From: Alphaproteobacteria bacterium | GTDB lineage: Bacteria > Pseudomonadota > Alphaproteobacteria > UBA828 | Assembly (NCBI GenBank): GCA_030604165.1 | Contig: JAUVWK010000034.1 | Coordinates: forward strand, 1 to 13,334 | DNA length: 13,334 nucleotides | Direction of reading: 5' to 3' | Part shown: positions 1 to 6,905 of the stretch, in pieces | Layout of the letters: every line of letters starts with the position of its first letter | Position numbering within the stretch: the first letter of the stretch is position 1 | Program-made: the position numbers and the translations under genes | Notes under the pieces: generated by a model | Databases searched by the model: none | Seen by the model: the letters and a program-made list of their open reading frames with translations, nothing else | Told to the model about the DNA's origin: nothing

Positions 1-148
1 GACCGATGCGCCGCATGGGCTCGCCACCCGGCGGCTCCACCCGCACCACGTCGGCGCCGAGGTCGGCCAGGATCAGGCTGGCATAGGGCCCCGGCACATA
101 TTGGCTGAGGTCGAGAACGCGCAAGCCCTGCAAAAACGGAAATGGCAC
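1..148 (-). CDS. CaiB/BaiF family III CoA-transferase, N-terminal fragment (cut by window edge)
   Basis: This is the first 49 codons of a gene that continues off the left edge. The visible protein begins MPFPFLQGLRVLDLSQYVPG and continues with an ADLGADVVRVEPP segment ending GEPMRRIG. The pattern of a G-L-R-V-L-D-L start, a P-G-P-Y-A-S-L-I-L-A-D-L-G-A-D-V helix and a V-x-V-E-P-P turn is the standard N-terminus of family III CoA-transferases and alpha-methylacyl-CoA racemases, which move CoA between acyl groups or epimerise acyl-CoAs in the cytoplasm. The catalytic aspartate lies beyond the visible part, so substrate and subclass cannot be given. The start is GTG at 148-146, with an AGGGAG ribosome binding site (plus-strand positions 155-160) six bases before it. 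The gene lies 87 bases downstream of clpA on the same strand, and no clear terminator or promoter is visible between them. Confidence 0.85.
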   Translation of the reverse strand, partial: MPFPFLQGLRVLDLSQYVPGPYASLILADLGADVVRVEPPGGEPMRRIG

Positions 149-154
149 CGGCCG

Positions 155-160
155 CTCCCT
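155..160 (-). promoter_or_regulatory. Ribosome binding site AGGGAG of the CoA-transferase gene
   Basis: Read on the minus strand, AGGGAG lies six bases before GTG at 148-146. It is the feature that selects this GTG: the protein homology begins immediately after it, and no ATG offers a better start. Confidence 0.6.
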
Positions 161-235
161 AATCGTTGTGGCGGCGCCCGGCCGGGAGGGGAAGCGGGCT
201 GGAGCCGGTTGAACGGAACCCGCCCTAGCGCGCCC

Positions 236-2569
236 TCAGTTGACCAGCTCGGGAACCTTGCGCCCGCCCTTGCGCTTGCCCTTGCGCCGCGGCCCCTTGC
301 GCGGCGGCGCGAGCTCGGGCTTCGGGTAGTCGAAGCTGAAGCCGTCGCCGGCCCGGTCGACCAGCACCCGGCCGCCCTTGGCGAGGCGGCCGAACAAGAG
401 CTCGTCGGCCAGCGGCTTCTTGATGTTCTCTTGAATTACCCGGGCGAGCGGCCGCGCGCCGAACACCATGTCGTAGCCCTTGTCGGCGAGCCAGGCGCGC
501 GCCGCCTGGCTCAGTTCGATGGTGACGTCGCGGTCGGCCAATTGCTCTTCGAGCTCGATGATGAACTTATCCACCACCCGCGCGACCACCGCGGGCGGCA
601 GGCTTTTGAAGCCGATGATCGCGTCGAGCCGATTGCGGAACTCCGGTGTGAACATGCGCTTGATCGCTTCGTCGTCGTCGCCGACGCGGTCCTCGCGGGC
701 GAAACCGATGGCCGCCTTGGCGAGGTCGGCGGCGCCCGCGTTGGTGGTCATGGTCAGCACCACATTACGGAAATCCACGATCTTGCCGTTGTGGTCGGTG
801 AGTTTGCCGTAGTCCATCACCTGCAGCAGGATATTGAACAGGTCGGGATGCGCCTTCTCGATCTCGTCCAACAGCAAGACCGCGTGCGGGTGCTGGTCGA
901 TGGCGTCGGTGAGCAGCCCGCCCTGGTCGAACCCGACATAGCCGGGCGGCGCGCCGATCAAGCGCGACACCGAATGGCGCTCCATATATTCGGACATGTC
1001 GAAGCGGATCAGCTCGATGCCGAGCGTATGGGCGAGCTGACGCGCCACCTCGGTTTTGCCGACGCCGGTGGGGCCGGAGAACAGATAGCTGCCGATCGGC
1101 TTTTCCGGCTCGCGCAACCCCGCGCGCGACAGCTTGATGGCGGTGGCGACCGCCTTGATGGCGTCGTCCTGGCCGAACACCACCGTCTTGAGGTCGCGCT
1201 CGAGATTTTGCAGCGCCACCTTGTCGCCGCGGCTGACGCTCTTGGGCGGGATGCGCGCGATCTTGGAGACAATGCCCTCGATGTCGCGCACCGAAATGAC
1301 CTTGCGCCGCTTGGATTCGGGCTTCAGCATCTGCGCCGCGCCGACCTCGTCGATCACGTCGATGGCCTTGTCGGGCAGCTTGCGGTCGTTGATATGACGG
1401 CTGGCCAGGTCCACCGCCGCCCTGATCGCCTCGGCCGTATAGCGCACGCCGTGATGGGCCTCGTAATAGGGCTTGAGCCCGCGCAGGATCTTGACCGCGT
1501 CCTCCACCGTCGGCTCGTTGATATCGATTTTCTGGAAGCGGCGCACCAGCGCCCGGTCTTTCTCGAAGTAGTTGCGGTAATCCTTGTAGGTGGTCGAGCC
1601 GATGCAGCGCAGCGTGCCGCTTTGCAGCGCCGGCTTGAGCAGGTTGGAGGCGTCCATGGCGCCGCCACTGGTGGCGCCCGCGCCGATCACCGTGTGGATC
1701 TCGTCGATGAACAGAATCGCGCTGTCGTGGGCTTCGATCTCAGCCAGCACCGCCTTGACGCGTTCCTCGAAATCGCCGCGATAGCGCGTGCCCGCAAGCA
1801 GTGCGCCCAAATCGAGCGAGAAGATAACGGCGCTCTTCAGGACATCGGGTACCTCGTCGTGCACGATGCGGCGCGCCAGGCCCTCGGCGATGGCCGTCTT
1901 GCCGACCCCCGGCTCGCCGACATAAAGCGGGTTGTTCTTGGTGCGCCGGCAGAGCACCTGGATGGTGCGTTCGATCTCGGCGTCGCGGCCGATCAGCGGA
2001 TCGATCTTGCCCGCTTCGGCCTTGGCGTTGAGGTCGACACAGTAGGCGGCCAGCGCTTCCTCGCCATCCTTGACGATGTTCTCGGTCGCCGCGGCGTCGT
2101 CGACGCCGGGACTCGTGCCGCCGCCCGAATGATCCGGCACCTTGGCGATGCGGTGCGAGATGTAGTTCACCGCGTCATAGCGCGACATGTCCTGTTCTTG
2201 CAGGAAATAGACGGCATGGGATTCGCGCTCGGAAAACAGCGCCACCAGCACGTTGGCACCGGTCACCTCGGTGTGCCCGGAGGACTGGACGTGCAAGACG
2301 GCGCGTTGGATCACGCGCTGAAAGCCGGTGGTCGGCTTGGCCTCGTTCGGCGCTTCGGCCACGATCGACTCCAACTCGGTGTCGACATAACTGGCGAGGT
2401 CGCCGCGCAGTTTGTCCAGATCCACGCCGCAGGCCTTGAGCACGGCGACGGCATCGGTATCGGCGGTTAGCGCTAGCAACAGGTGTTCCAGCGTGGCGAA
2501 CTCGTGCCGCCGTTCCGAGGCTAGTGTCAGCGCCTGATGCAAGCTTTTTTCCAATGTAGGCGACAACAT
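236..2569 (-). CDS. clpA: ATP-dependent Clp protease ATP-binding subunit ClpA
   Basis: A 777-residue AAA+ unfoldase that feeds substrates to ClpP, including N-degron proteins delivered by ClpS. An N-terminal Clp repeat domain (about 1-145) is followed by AAA1, with Walker A GEPGVGKT at 218-225, Walker B AILFIDE at 284-290 and arginine-finger candidates R343/R344. AAA2 has Walker A GPTGVGKT at 499-506, pore loop GYVG at 543-546 and Walker B VLLLDE at 564-569. IGF at 621-623 sits where ClpA carries its IGL/IGF ClpP-docking loop. No ClpB-type middle coiled coil is present, which separates it from ClpB and ClpC. The ATG at 2569 is chosen over an open upstream extension because family homology begins at MLSPTLEKSL and a GGAG lies seven bases before it. 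It starts 13 bases after clpS. The C-terminus ends in an unusually basic tail rich in Lys, Arg and Gly (about 757-771). clpP is not in the window. Confidence 0.97.
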   Translation of the reverse strand: MLSPTLEKSLHQALTLASERRHEFATLEHLLLALTADTDAVAVLKACGVDLDKLRGDLASYVDTELESIVAEAPNEAKPTTGFQRVIQRAVLHVQSSGHTEVTGANVLVALFSERESHAVYFLQEQDMSRYDAVNYISHRIAKVPDHSGGGTSPGVDDAAATENIVKDGEEALAAYCVDLNAKAEAGKIDPLIGRDAEIERTIQVLCRRTKNNPLYVGEPGVGKTAIAEGLARRIVHDEVPDVLKSAVIFSLDLGALLAGTRYRGDFEERVKAVLAEIEAHDSAILFIDEIHTVIGAGATSGGAMDASNLLKPALQSGTLRCIGSTTYKDYRNYFEKDRALVRRFQKIDINEPTVEDAVKILRGLKPYYEAHHGVRYTAEAIRAAVDLASRHINDRKLPDKAIDVIDEVGAAQMLKPESKRRKVISVRDIEGIVSKIARIPPKSVSRGDKVALQNLERDLKTVVFGQDDAIKAVATAIKLSRAGLREPEKPIGSYLFSGPTGVGKTEVARQLAHTLGIELIRFDMSEYMERHSVSRLIGAPPGYVGFDQGGLLTDAIDQHPHAVLLLDEIEKAHPDLFNILLQVMDYGKLTDHNGKIVDFRNVVLTMTTNAGAADLAKAAIGFAREDRVGDDDEAIKRMFTPEFRNRLDAIIGFKSLPPAVVARVVDKFIIELEEQLADRDVTIELSQAARAWLADKGYDMVFGARPLARVIQENIKKPLADELLFGRLAKGGRVLVDRAGDGFSFDYPKPELAPPRKGPRRKGKRKGGRKVPELVN

Positions 2570-2582
2570 GTTGGCGCTCCGT

Positions 2583-2918
2583 CTAGTCCTTTTCCATGGT
2601 GCACTGTAGCGGATGCTCGTTGCGTCGCGAGAAATCGATGACTTGGTTGACCTTGGTCTCGGCCACCTCATAGCTGTATACGCCGCACACGCCAACGCCC
2701 CTGCGATGGACGTGCAACATAACCGTCGTGGCCTCCTCTTGGCTCTTGCCGAAAAATCGCATCAAGATAACAACCACGAATTCCATCGGCGTATAGTCAT
2801 CGTTCAACAGCAACACCTTGTACATCGCTGGTTTCTTGGTCTCGGCCTTGGTCTTGGTGACAACGCCCGTATTCAAGTCGGGGTCGCCGGGACCGGTGGG
2901 TTTGCGATGGTCGCTCAT
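2583..2918 (-). CDS. clpS: ATP-dependent Clp protease adaptor ClpS
   Basis: A small cytoplasmic adaptor (111 residues) that binds N-terminal degrons and hands them to ClpA. A flexible, charged N-terminal arm of about 30 residues leads into the conserved fold. N39-D40-D41 in LLLNDDYTPMEF and H71 in LHVHRRG correspond to the E. coli N-degron pocket residues (N34, D35/D36, H66), followed by the signature CGVYSYEVAETKV at 78-90. An in-frame ATG eight codons upstream (2942) is possible. I prefer the ATG at 2918 because the likely promoter would place the transcript start near 2949, leaving about 30 bases of leader for 2918 but almost none for 2942. Neither start has a strong Shine-Dalgarno sequence. 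The stop is TAG, and clpA follows 13 bases later, so the adaptor and its unfoldase are made from one transcript. Confidence 0.95.
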   Translation of the reverse strand: MSDHRKPTGPGDPDLNTGVVTKTKAETKKPAMYKVLLLNDDYTPMEFVVVILMRFFGKSQEEATTVMLHVHRRGVGVCGVYSYEVAETKVNQVIDFSRRNEHPLQCTMEKD

Positions 2919-2954
2919 CGTCGGGACGATCGCTTGACGCATGATGGAATGCCG

Positions 2955-2981
2955 ATCATATCACAGCTCTGCCCAGGGCAA
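2955..2981 (-). promoter_or_regulatory. Probable sigma70 promoter of clpS-clpA
   Basis: On the minus strand TTGCCC (plus 2976-2981) and TATGAT (plus 2955-2960) form a -35/-10 pair with a 15-base spacer; the spacer is 16 if CTTGCC is taken as the -35. The -10 matches the consensus at five of six positions in otherwise GC-rich DNA. The predicted start is near 2949. The short spacer and imperfect -35 keep this tentative. Confidence 0.4.
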
Positions 2982-3042
2982 GGCCTTGAGACGGCGCACC
3001 GCCGCCGCTAAGCTCGACCGCCCGCGCGCAGAGAACGGTCAC

Positions 3043-3465
3043 TCATCCGACAATTTCTATTTCGGAAAAGAAAAAACCGATTTCGATGGCGGCGTTCTCG
3101 GGCGAATCCGAGCCATGCACAGAATTGGCCTCGACCGATTCGCCGAAATCGGCGCGAATGGTGCCGGCATCGGCATTGGCCGGGTTGGTCGCGCCCATGA
3201 TTTCGCGGTTGCGGACCACTGCGTTTTCGCCTTCCAGCACCTGCACCACGATCGGACCCGAAATCATGTAGTTGCACAGATCCTCATAAAACGCCCGCTC
3301 CTTATGGATCGCGTAGAAGCGCCGCGCCTGATCCAATTCGAGCCGCAGGCGTTTCTGGGCCACGATTCTAAGGCTCGAGTCCTCGAACCGGGCATTGATC
3401 GCCCCGGTGAGATTTCGACGCGTGGCGTCGGGCTTGATGATCGAGAGGGTCCGTTCCGTCGCCAT
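3043..3465 (-). CDS. ndk: Nucleoside diphosphate kinase
   Basis: A 140-residue cytoplasmic kinase, the usual length for the family, that transfers the gamma phosphate of ATP to nucleoside diphosphates through a phosphohistidine and so balances the (d)NTP pools. The N-terminal strand TLSIIKPDA (K11 binds phosphate) and the active-site segment NSVHGSD, with catalytic H117, are intact. The conserved R-N-R-E-I-M-G-A-T-N-P segment at 85-95 and the acidic aromatic C-terminus complete the family pattern. The ATG at 3465 has a GGAG seven bases upstream. The gene lies 96 bases after holC on the same strand and about 100 bases before clpS. It has its own probable promoter, so it can be expressed apart from pepA-holC. 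No terminator with a U-run is visible after its stop. Confidence 0.97.
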   Translation of the reverse strand: MATERTLSIIKPDATRRNLTGAINARFEDSSLRIVAQKRLRLELDQARRFYAIHKERAFYEDLCNYMISGPIVVQVLEGENAVVRNREIMGATNPANADAGTIRADFGESVEANSVHGSDSPENAAIEIGFFFSEIEIVG

Positions 3466-3494
3466 GGCTACACTCCGGCGTTTCAGGCTGGCGC

Positions 3495-3523
3495 TTTATA
3501 GATGGTTCGCCCGGCGCGGACAA
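3495..3523 (-). promoter_or_regulatory. Probable sigma70 promoter of ndk
   Basis: On the minus strand TTGTCC (plus 3518-3523) and TATAAA (plus 3495-3500) are separated by exactly 17 bases. The -10 matches at five of six positions and the -35 at four of six. The predicted start near 3488 gives a leader of about 23 bases containing the GGAG of ndk (plus 3473-3476). It is the best-formed promoter in the window. Confidence 0.55.
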
Positions 3524-3561
3524 CCAGGGCCGTAATCCAGCACGTTTCGAGATTGACCTGC

Positions 3562-4011
3562 TCAGGCCCGCCGCTCCCACCTGCCGTCGGCGCTCTGCTC
3601 GAAATAGCTTACGGCAACGCCCTGGTCCTTGCGCGCCGCCCAGCGTTGCCGCGCGGCTTTGAGCGTCTCCGTGTCGGTACCGTCGAAAATATCGAGACAG
3701 CGCTGAAACGCCGTCATCATGGCGGGCTCGCCGCCGTCCACCACGACCAATATATCCGCGCCGTTGGGGTTTTCCTCGGCGGCGGTCAGGTAGATCGGTT
3801 GCCGTTCGGGGCGGCCGTCGCGGGCGCTGCCGTGCGGCATGAACGCATTGGGGTCGCCACTCCAGAGCGCGGCGTTCAGCGCTTCGATGCGCTCCTCCGA
3901 GGCGCCGAGCACCACGGCCCGATGGCCACTGCCCAACACCTTTTCGAGCAGCTTCGGCAAGGCGCGTTCGAGCGGCATGGTGCGCAACTGATAGAAGGCG
4001 ACCTCGGTCAT
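3562..4011 (-). CDS. holC: DNA polymerase III subunit chi
   Basis: A 149-residue protein of the HolC family. Chi is an accessory part of the clamp loader that, with psi, links the replicase to single-strand-binding protein. The N-terminus MTEVAFYQLRTMPLERALP begins the small Rossmann-like fold. Family features visible in order are the LWSGDPNAFMPHG segment (49-61, with the L-W and F-x-P-H-G pattern), RQPIYLT (70-76), NGADILVVVDG (83-93) and FQRCLDIFDG (102-111). Length and motif order match alphaproteobacterial chi proteins. It starts 18 bases after the pepA stop with only a weak GAGCG before its ATG, so it probably depends on transcription from pepA. The pepA-holC pair recurs in proteobacteria. 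A psi (HolD) gene is not present here. Confidence 0.93.
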   Translation of the reverse strand: MTEVAFYQLRTMPLERALPKLLEKVLGSGHRAVVLGASEERIEALNAALWSGDPNAFMPHGSARDGRPERQPIYLTAAEENPNGADILVVVDGGEPAMMTAFQRCLDIFDGTDTETLKAARQRWAARKDQGVAVSYFEQSADGRWERRA

Positions 4012-4029
4012 GCGGCGCGCTCGCCCGCC

Positions 4030-5532
4030 TCACGCCTCGTAATGATCGGCGACCAGCCGATCGAGCAACCGAACGCCGAACCCCGAGGCGCCTTTCGGCA
4101 CCACCGCGGTATGGTTCCGTTTCATCCAGGCCATGCCCGCGATATCCAAATGCGCCCACGGCACTTCGTCGACGAAGCGTTGCAGGAACTGCGCGGCGGT
4201 GACGCTGCCGGCCTCGCGGCCCTTGCCGACATTTTTCATGTCGGCAATCTCGGAATTGACGTCTTTGTCGTAGAGCTCGTCCAGCGGCAAGCGCCACAGG
4301 CGCTCGCCCACGGCCTTGCCGGCGCCGATCAAGCGTTCGGTCAACGCATCGTCGTTGCTGAACAGACCCGCCTGGAAGGTGCCGAGGCTGATGATGACGG
4401 CGCCGGTCAAGGTCGCCAAGTCGATCATGAATTTGGGCTTGAAGGTGGCCTGCGTATACCACAGCGCGTCGGCCAGCACGAGGCGGCCCTCGGCGTCGGT
4501 GTTGATGACCTCGATGGTTTGCCCCGACATCGAGGTCACGACGTCGCCCGGGCGTTGCGCGGTGCCCGACGGCATGTTTTCGACCAGGCCGACGACGCCC
4601 ACCGCGTTCAGCCGCGCCTTGCGGCCCGCGAGCGCCTTCATCAGACCGATCACCGTGCCGGCGCCCGCCATGTCGTATTTCATCTCCTCCATGCCGGCTG
4701 AGGGCTTGATCGATATGCCGCCGGTATCGAAGGTCATGCCCTTGCCCACGAACGCCACGGGCTGCTGGTCGGCGCCGTCCGGCGCACCGTTCCAGCGCAT
4801 GATCGCAAGATAGGACTCCCGCGCGCTTCCCTGGCCAACGCCGAGCAGCGAATGCATGCCGAGGGCGGCCATCTTCCCCTCATCGAGAATCTCGATATCG
4901 ACGCCGCTCTCGGCCAGCGCGCGGATATCCTCGACGATGGCGGCCGGGTATTTCACGTTGCTCGGCTCGGAGACCAGATCGCGGGACAAGAACACGCCGT
5001 CGGCCACCTTGTCCCGTGGCGCATAGGCTTTGGCCGCGGCGTCTGTCTGGGCGCACATGATCGTTAGCCCCTCGAGCGTGGGCTTATCCTCGGCCTTTTC
5101 CTTGGTCCGGTATTTGTCGAAACGGTAGCCGCGCAAGCGTGCGCCGAGCGCGATCTCGGCGGCCATCTCGACGGCGCTCAGCGGACAGGCGTCGAGCGCG
5201 TCGACAATGATCGCCGCGCTGGCTTCGCCGGCGCGATTGAGCGCGCCGACCACGGTGCCGCCCAGTGTGCCCATTTGCAACGCGTCGATTTCTTCGACCT
5301 TGCCGAGCCCGACAAGCAACACCTGGTTTGCCGAAAGACCCTGGGGCGCGACGATGGCAAGCACTTGATTCTTCTTGCCCTTGAAGCGCCCCATGGCCGC
5401 CGCGCGGCTAACCGCGCCGCCGCTTAGGTCGTCGAGCTGCTTGGCGCTCGGCGAAAGCGCGCGCTCCGCCAGAACCCCGACCACGACCGTTCCCTGGGTG
5501 GGCACCGAAATTTTGGAAAACTCGATTTTCAT
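4030..5532 (-). CDS. pepA: Leucyl aminopeptidase (M17 family)
   Basis: A 500-residue cytosolic di-metal aminopeptidase that removes N-terminal residues, preferably leucine; the family usually forms hexamers. An N-terminal macrodomain-like region (about 1-165) precedes the catalytic domain. The metal and catalytic set is complete: K264, D269, K276, D287, D346, E348 and R350, equivalent to E. coli K270, D275, K282, D293, D352, E354 and R356. The M17 signature NTDAEGRL is at 344-351. The reading frame is open for 43 more codons upstream, through a 15-bp tandem repeat, but homology starts at MKIEFSKI and GAGG lies five bases before that ATG, so 5532 is the start. holC follows 18 bases downstream. 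lptF is divergent, starting 183 bases away. E. coli PepA also binds DNA as a regulator; whether this one does cannot be told from sequence. Confidence 0.96.
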   Translation of the reverse strand: MKIEFSKISVPTQGTVVVGVLAERALSPSAKQLDDLSGGAVSRAAAMGRFKGKKNQVLAIVAPQGLSANQVLLVGLGKVEEIDALQMGTLGGTVVGALNRAGEASAAIIVDALDACPLSAVEMAAEIALGARLRGYRFDKYRTKEKAEDKPTLEGLTIMCAQTDAAAKAYAPRDKVADGVFLSRDLVSEPSNVKYPAAIVEDIRALAESGVDIEILDEGKMAALGMHSLLGVGQGSARESYLAIMRWNGAPDGADQQPVAFVGKGMTFDTGGISIKPSAGMEEMKYDMAGAGTVIGLMKALAGRKARLNAVGVVGLVENMPSGTAQRPGDVVTSMSGQTIEVINTDAEGRLVLADALWYTQATFKPKFMIDLATLTGAVIISLGTFQAGLFSNDDALTERLIGAGKAVGERLWRLPLDELYDKDVNSEIADMKNVGKGREAGSVTAAQFLQRFVDEVPWAHLDIAGMAWMKRNHTAVVPKGASGFGVRLLDRLVADHYEA

Positions 5533-5541
5533 TGCTGCCTC

Positions 5542-5586
5542 GTCACTGTATGCCTGGTCACTGTATGCTTGGTCACTGTATACAAG
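5542..5586. repeat. Three tandem 15-bp repeats in the pepA 5' region
   Basis: Plus-strand units are GTCACTGTATGCCTG (5542-5556), GTCACTGTATGCTTG (5557-5571) and GTCACTGTATACAAG (5572-5586). The first ten bases are identical in all three. The array ends only nine bases from the pepA start codon, so it lies in the pepA leader or promoter. Read in the pepA frame it would encode Y-S-D-Q/E-A three times, but it lies upstream of the supported start. Confidence 0.9.
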
Positions 5587-5703
5587 GTCGATTGGCGCGC
5601 GACGATCGCTCGAACGGCGCCCGAACCTATACCCGATCAGCGCCTCGCTGGTGAAGTCCATATCGCAGCATTTGCACTCTATTCGGCTTCACCGGCGCGC
5701 CGT

Positions 5704-5709
5704 TATAAT
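5704..5709 (+). promoter_or_regulatory. Consensus -10 element (TATAAT) abutting lptF
   Basis: A perfect TATAAT ends six bases before the lptF ATG at 5716. With the usual spacing, where the last base of the -10 is position -7, the transcript would begin at the A of the AUG itself. There is no recognisable -35 at 16-18 bases spacing (the region around 5681-5687 matches poorly) and no TG extension. The element is therefore either a leaderless promoter helped by another factor or a coincidence. Confidence 0.45.
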
Positions 5710-5715
5710 AGGACC

Positions 5716-6843
5716 ATGCAGCGTTATCAGCGCTACATCCTGCGCCAACTCGTCGGGCCCTTCCTATTCATCACCTTCGGCCTGACCGCTGTCATATGGC
5801 TGACGCAGTCGCTACGCTTTATCGACCTGATCGTAAACAAGGGGCTGTCGCTGAGCGCCTTCGTTTATTTGAGCATGCTCCTGTTGCCCTCCTTCCTTGG
5901 CGTGATTTTGCCGGTGTCCTTGTTTTGCGCGATTTTGTTCGCCTATAACAGACTGACCATGGACAGCGAACTGATTTCGCTGCGCACCGTGGGCTTGAGC
6001 CCCTGGGCCCTGGCGGGGCCTGCGCTGCTGCTCGCGGCTATCGTCACCGTGGTCGTCTATGCGATCAACATGTATTTCGTGCCGACCAGTTTTCGCGAGT
6101 TCAAGGATCGGCAATTCGTGATTCGCAGCGACTACTCGTCTGTGCTGTTGCAGGAAGGCGTGTTCACCTCGCTGATCGACGACGTTACGGTCTATGTTCG
6201 GGCCCGCAAAAGCAACGGCGAGCTGCTCGGCATCCTGGTGTACGACAGCCGCATCGCGGCGCAGCCCGTGACCATGATGGCGGAGCGAGGCGCCTTGGTG
6301 CAGACCGATCGAGGCCCCCGGTTCGTCCTCGTGAACGGCAACCGCCAGGAAATCAATCAGGAAGACGGTCAGTTGTCGCTGCTTTATTTCGAACGCTACG
6401 CGCTGGATCTCGGTCACTTTACGGAAAGCCCGAAAAACCGCTGGCGCGAACCGCGCGAGCGCTATCTACACGAGCTGCTGAATCCCGGCCCGGGTCACGA
6501 CGACCAGCGCAACAAAAACAAGTTTTGGGCGGAGGCCCACCGACGCATCGCCACCCCGCTCCACGCCATCGGCCTGACGATCATCGCCATGGCCACGCTG
6601 CTCGCCGGCCCCTTGAACCGACGCGGTCAATGGCGCCGCATTCTGATTGGCATCGGGGTCGCCTTCCTGTTCGAAGCGGTCGGGCTGGGGTTGATCAATG
6701 TGGTCGTCAAGACGCCGAGCCTGATGCCGCTCATGTATCTCAACATTGTCGCCGCGATCGGCGGCGGCCTGTACGTGCTGGTGCGAAGGCCGCGCCGGAG
6801 ACCCGACGCGGCGGCGCAAAGCGCCGTCGAGGCGCGCAACTAG
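5716..6843 (+). CDS. lptF: LPS export ABC transporter permease LptF
   Basis: A 375-residue inner-membrane subunit of LptB2FG, the ABC transporter that extracts lipopolysaccharide from the outer leaflet of the inner membrane and passes it to the periplasmic bridge. Three N-terminal membrane helices (about 12-32, 50-76, 98-120), a periplasmic beta-jellyroll (about 125-260) and three C-terminal helices (about 279-299, 309-331, 336-356) follow the family layout. ELISLRTVGLSPWAL at 85-99 is the coupling helix expected to contact LptB. The start is fixed by the conserved N-terminus MQRYQRYILRQLVGP; an open upstream extension to 5569 has no homology. AGGA lies only two bases before the ATG, too close for normal use. 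The TAG stop sits in a 9-bp hairpin. lptG follows after 62 bases. The LptB gene is not in the window. Confidence 0.96.
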   Translation: MQRYQRYILRQLVGPFLFITFGLTAVIWLTQSLRFIDLIVNKGLSLSAFVYLSMLLLPSFLGVILPVSLFCAILFAYNRLTMDSELISLRTVGLSPWALAGPALLLAAIVTVVVYAINMYFVPTSFREFKDRQFVIRSDYSSVLLQEGVFTSLIDDVTVYVRARKSNGELLGILVYDSRIAAQPVTMMAERGALVQTDRGPRFVLVNGNRQEINQEDGQLSLLYFERYALDLGHFTESPKNRWREPRERYLHELLNPGPGHDDQRNKNKFWAEAHRRIATPLHAIGLTIIAMATLLAGPLNRRGQWRRILIGIGVAFLFEAVGLGLINVVVKTPSLMPLMYLNIVAAIGGGLYVLVRRPRRRPDAAAQSAVEARN

Positions 6844-6860
6844 TGGATAGAATCCACTAG
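6840..6860 (+). other. Perfect 9-bp hairpin covering the lptF stop codon
   Basis: CTAGTGGAT (6840-6848) and ATCCACTAG (6852-6860) are exact inverted complements around a three-base loop, AGA. The TAG stop of lptF (6841-6843) lies inside the left arm. No T-run follows, so this is not a standard intrinsic terminator. It could influence mRNA stability or the ratio of LptF to LptG. Confidence 0.85.
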
Positions 6861-6905
6861 CGGTTCGTCCAGCGAATACCACGGAGTCAAGCCGAACGTT
6901 CGAGC

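Noticed and set aside
149..235. A possible terminator between clpA and the CoA-transferase gene
   Set aside because: Only short imperfect stems such as CCCGGCCGGG are present, with no T-run on either strand, which is expected by chance at this GC content.
101..2470. A 789-codon open frame on the plus strand opposite clpA
   Set aside because: It lies entirely antisense to a well-supported ClpA, shows no recognisable domain and no start with a ribosome binding site. Long antisense frames are common opposite GC-rich genes because third-position GC suppresses stops on the other strand.
3368..4462. A 364-codon minus-strand frame overlapping ndk, holC and pepA
   Set aside because: It runs in a different frame from all three real genes, is arginine-rich, and resembles the expected out-of-frame reading of GC-rich coding DNA.
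3502..4701. A 399-codon plus-strand open frame opposite holC and pepA
   Set aside because: It spans parts of two certain genes and the gap between them, has low-complexity His/Arg/Asp-rich composition and no family motif, and is therefore a codon-usage shadow.
5533..5661. A longer PepA with 43 extra residues including Y-S-D-Q-A repeats
   Set aside because: Family homology and the GAGG ribosome binding site both point to the ATG at 5532. The repeat stays in frame only because its unit is 15 bases.
5569..5715. A longer LptF with 49 extra N-terminal residues
   Set aside because: The extension has no homology, crosses the tandem repeat and divergent promoter region, and would place a non-hydrophobic arm before the conserved LptF start.
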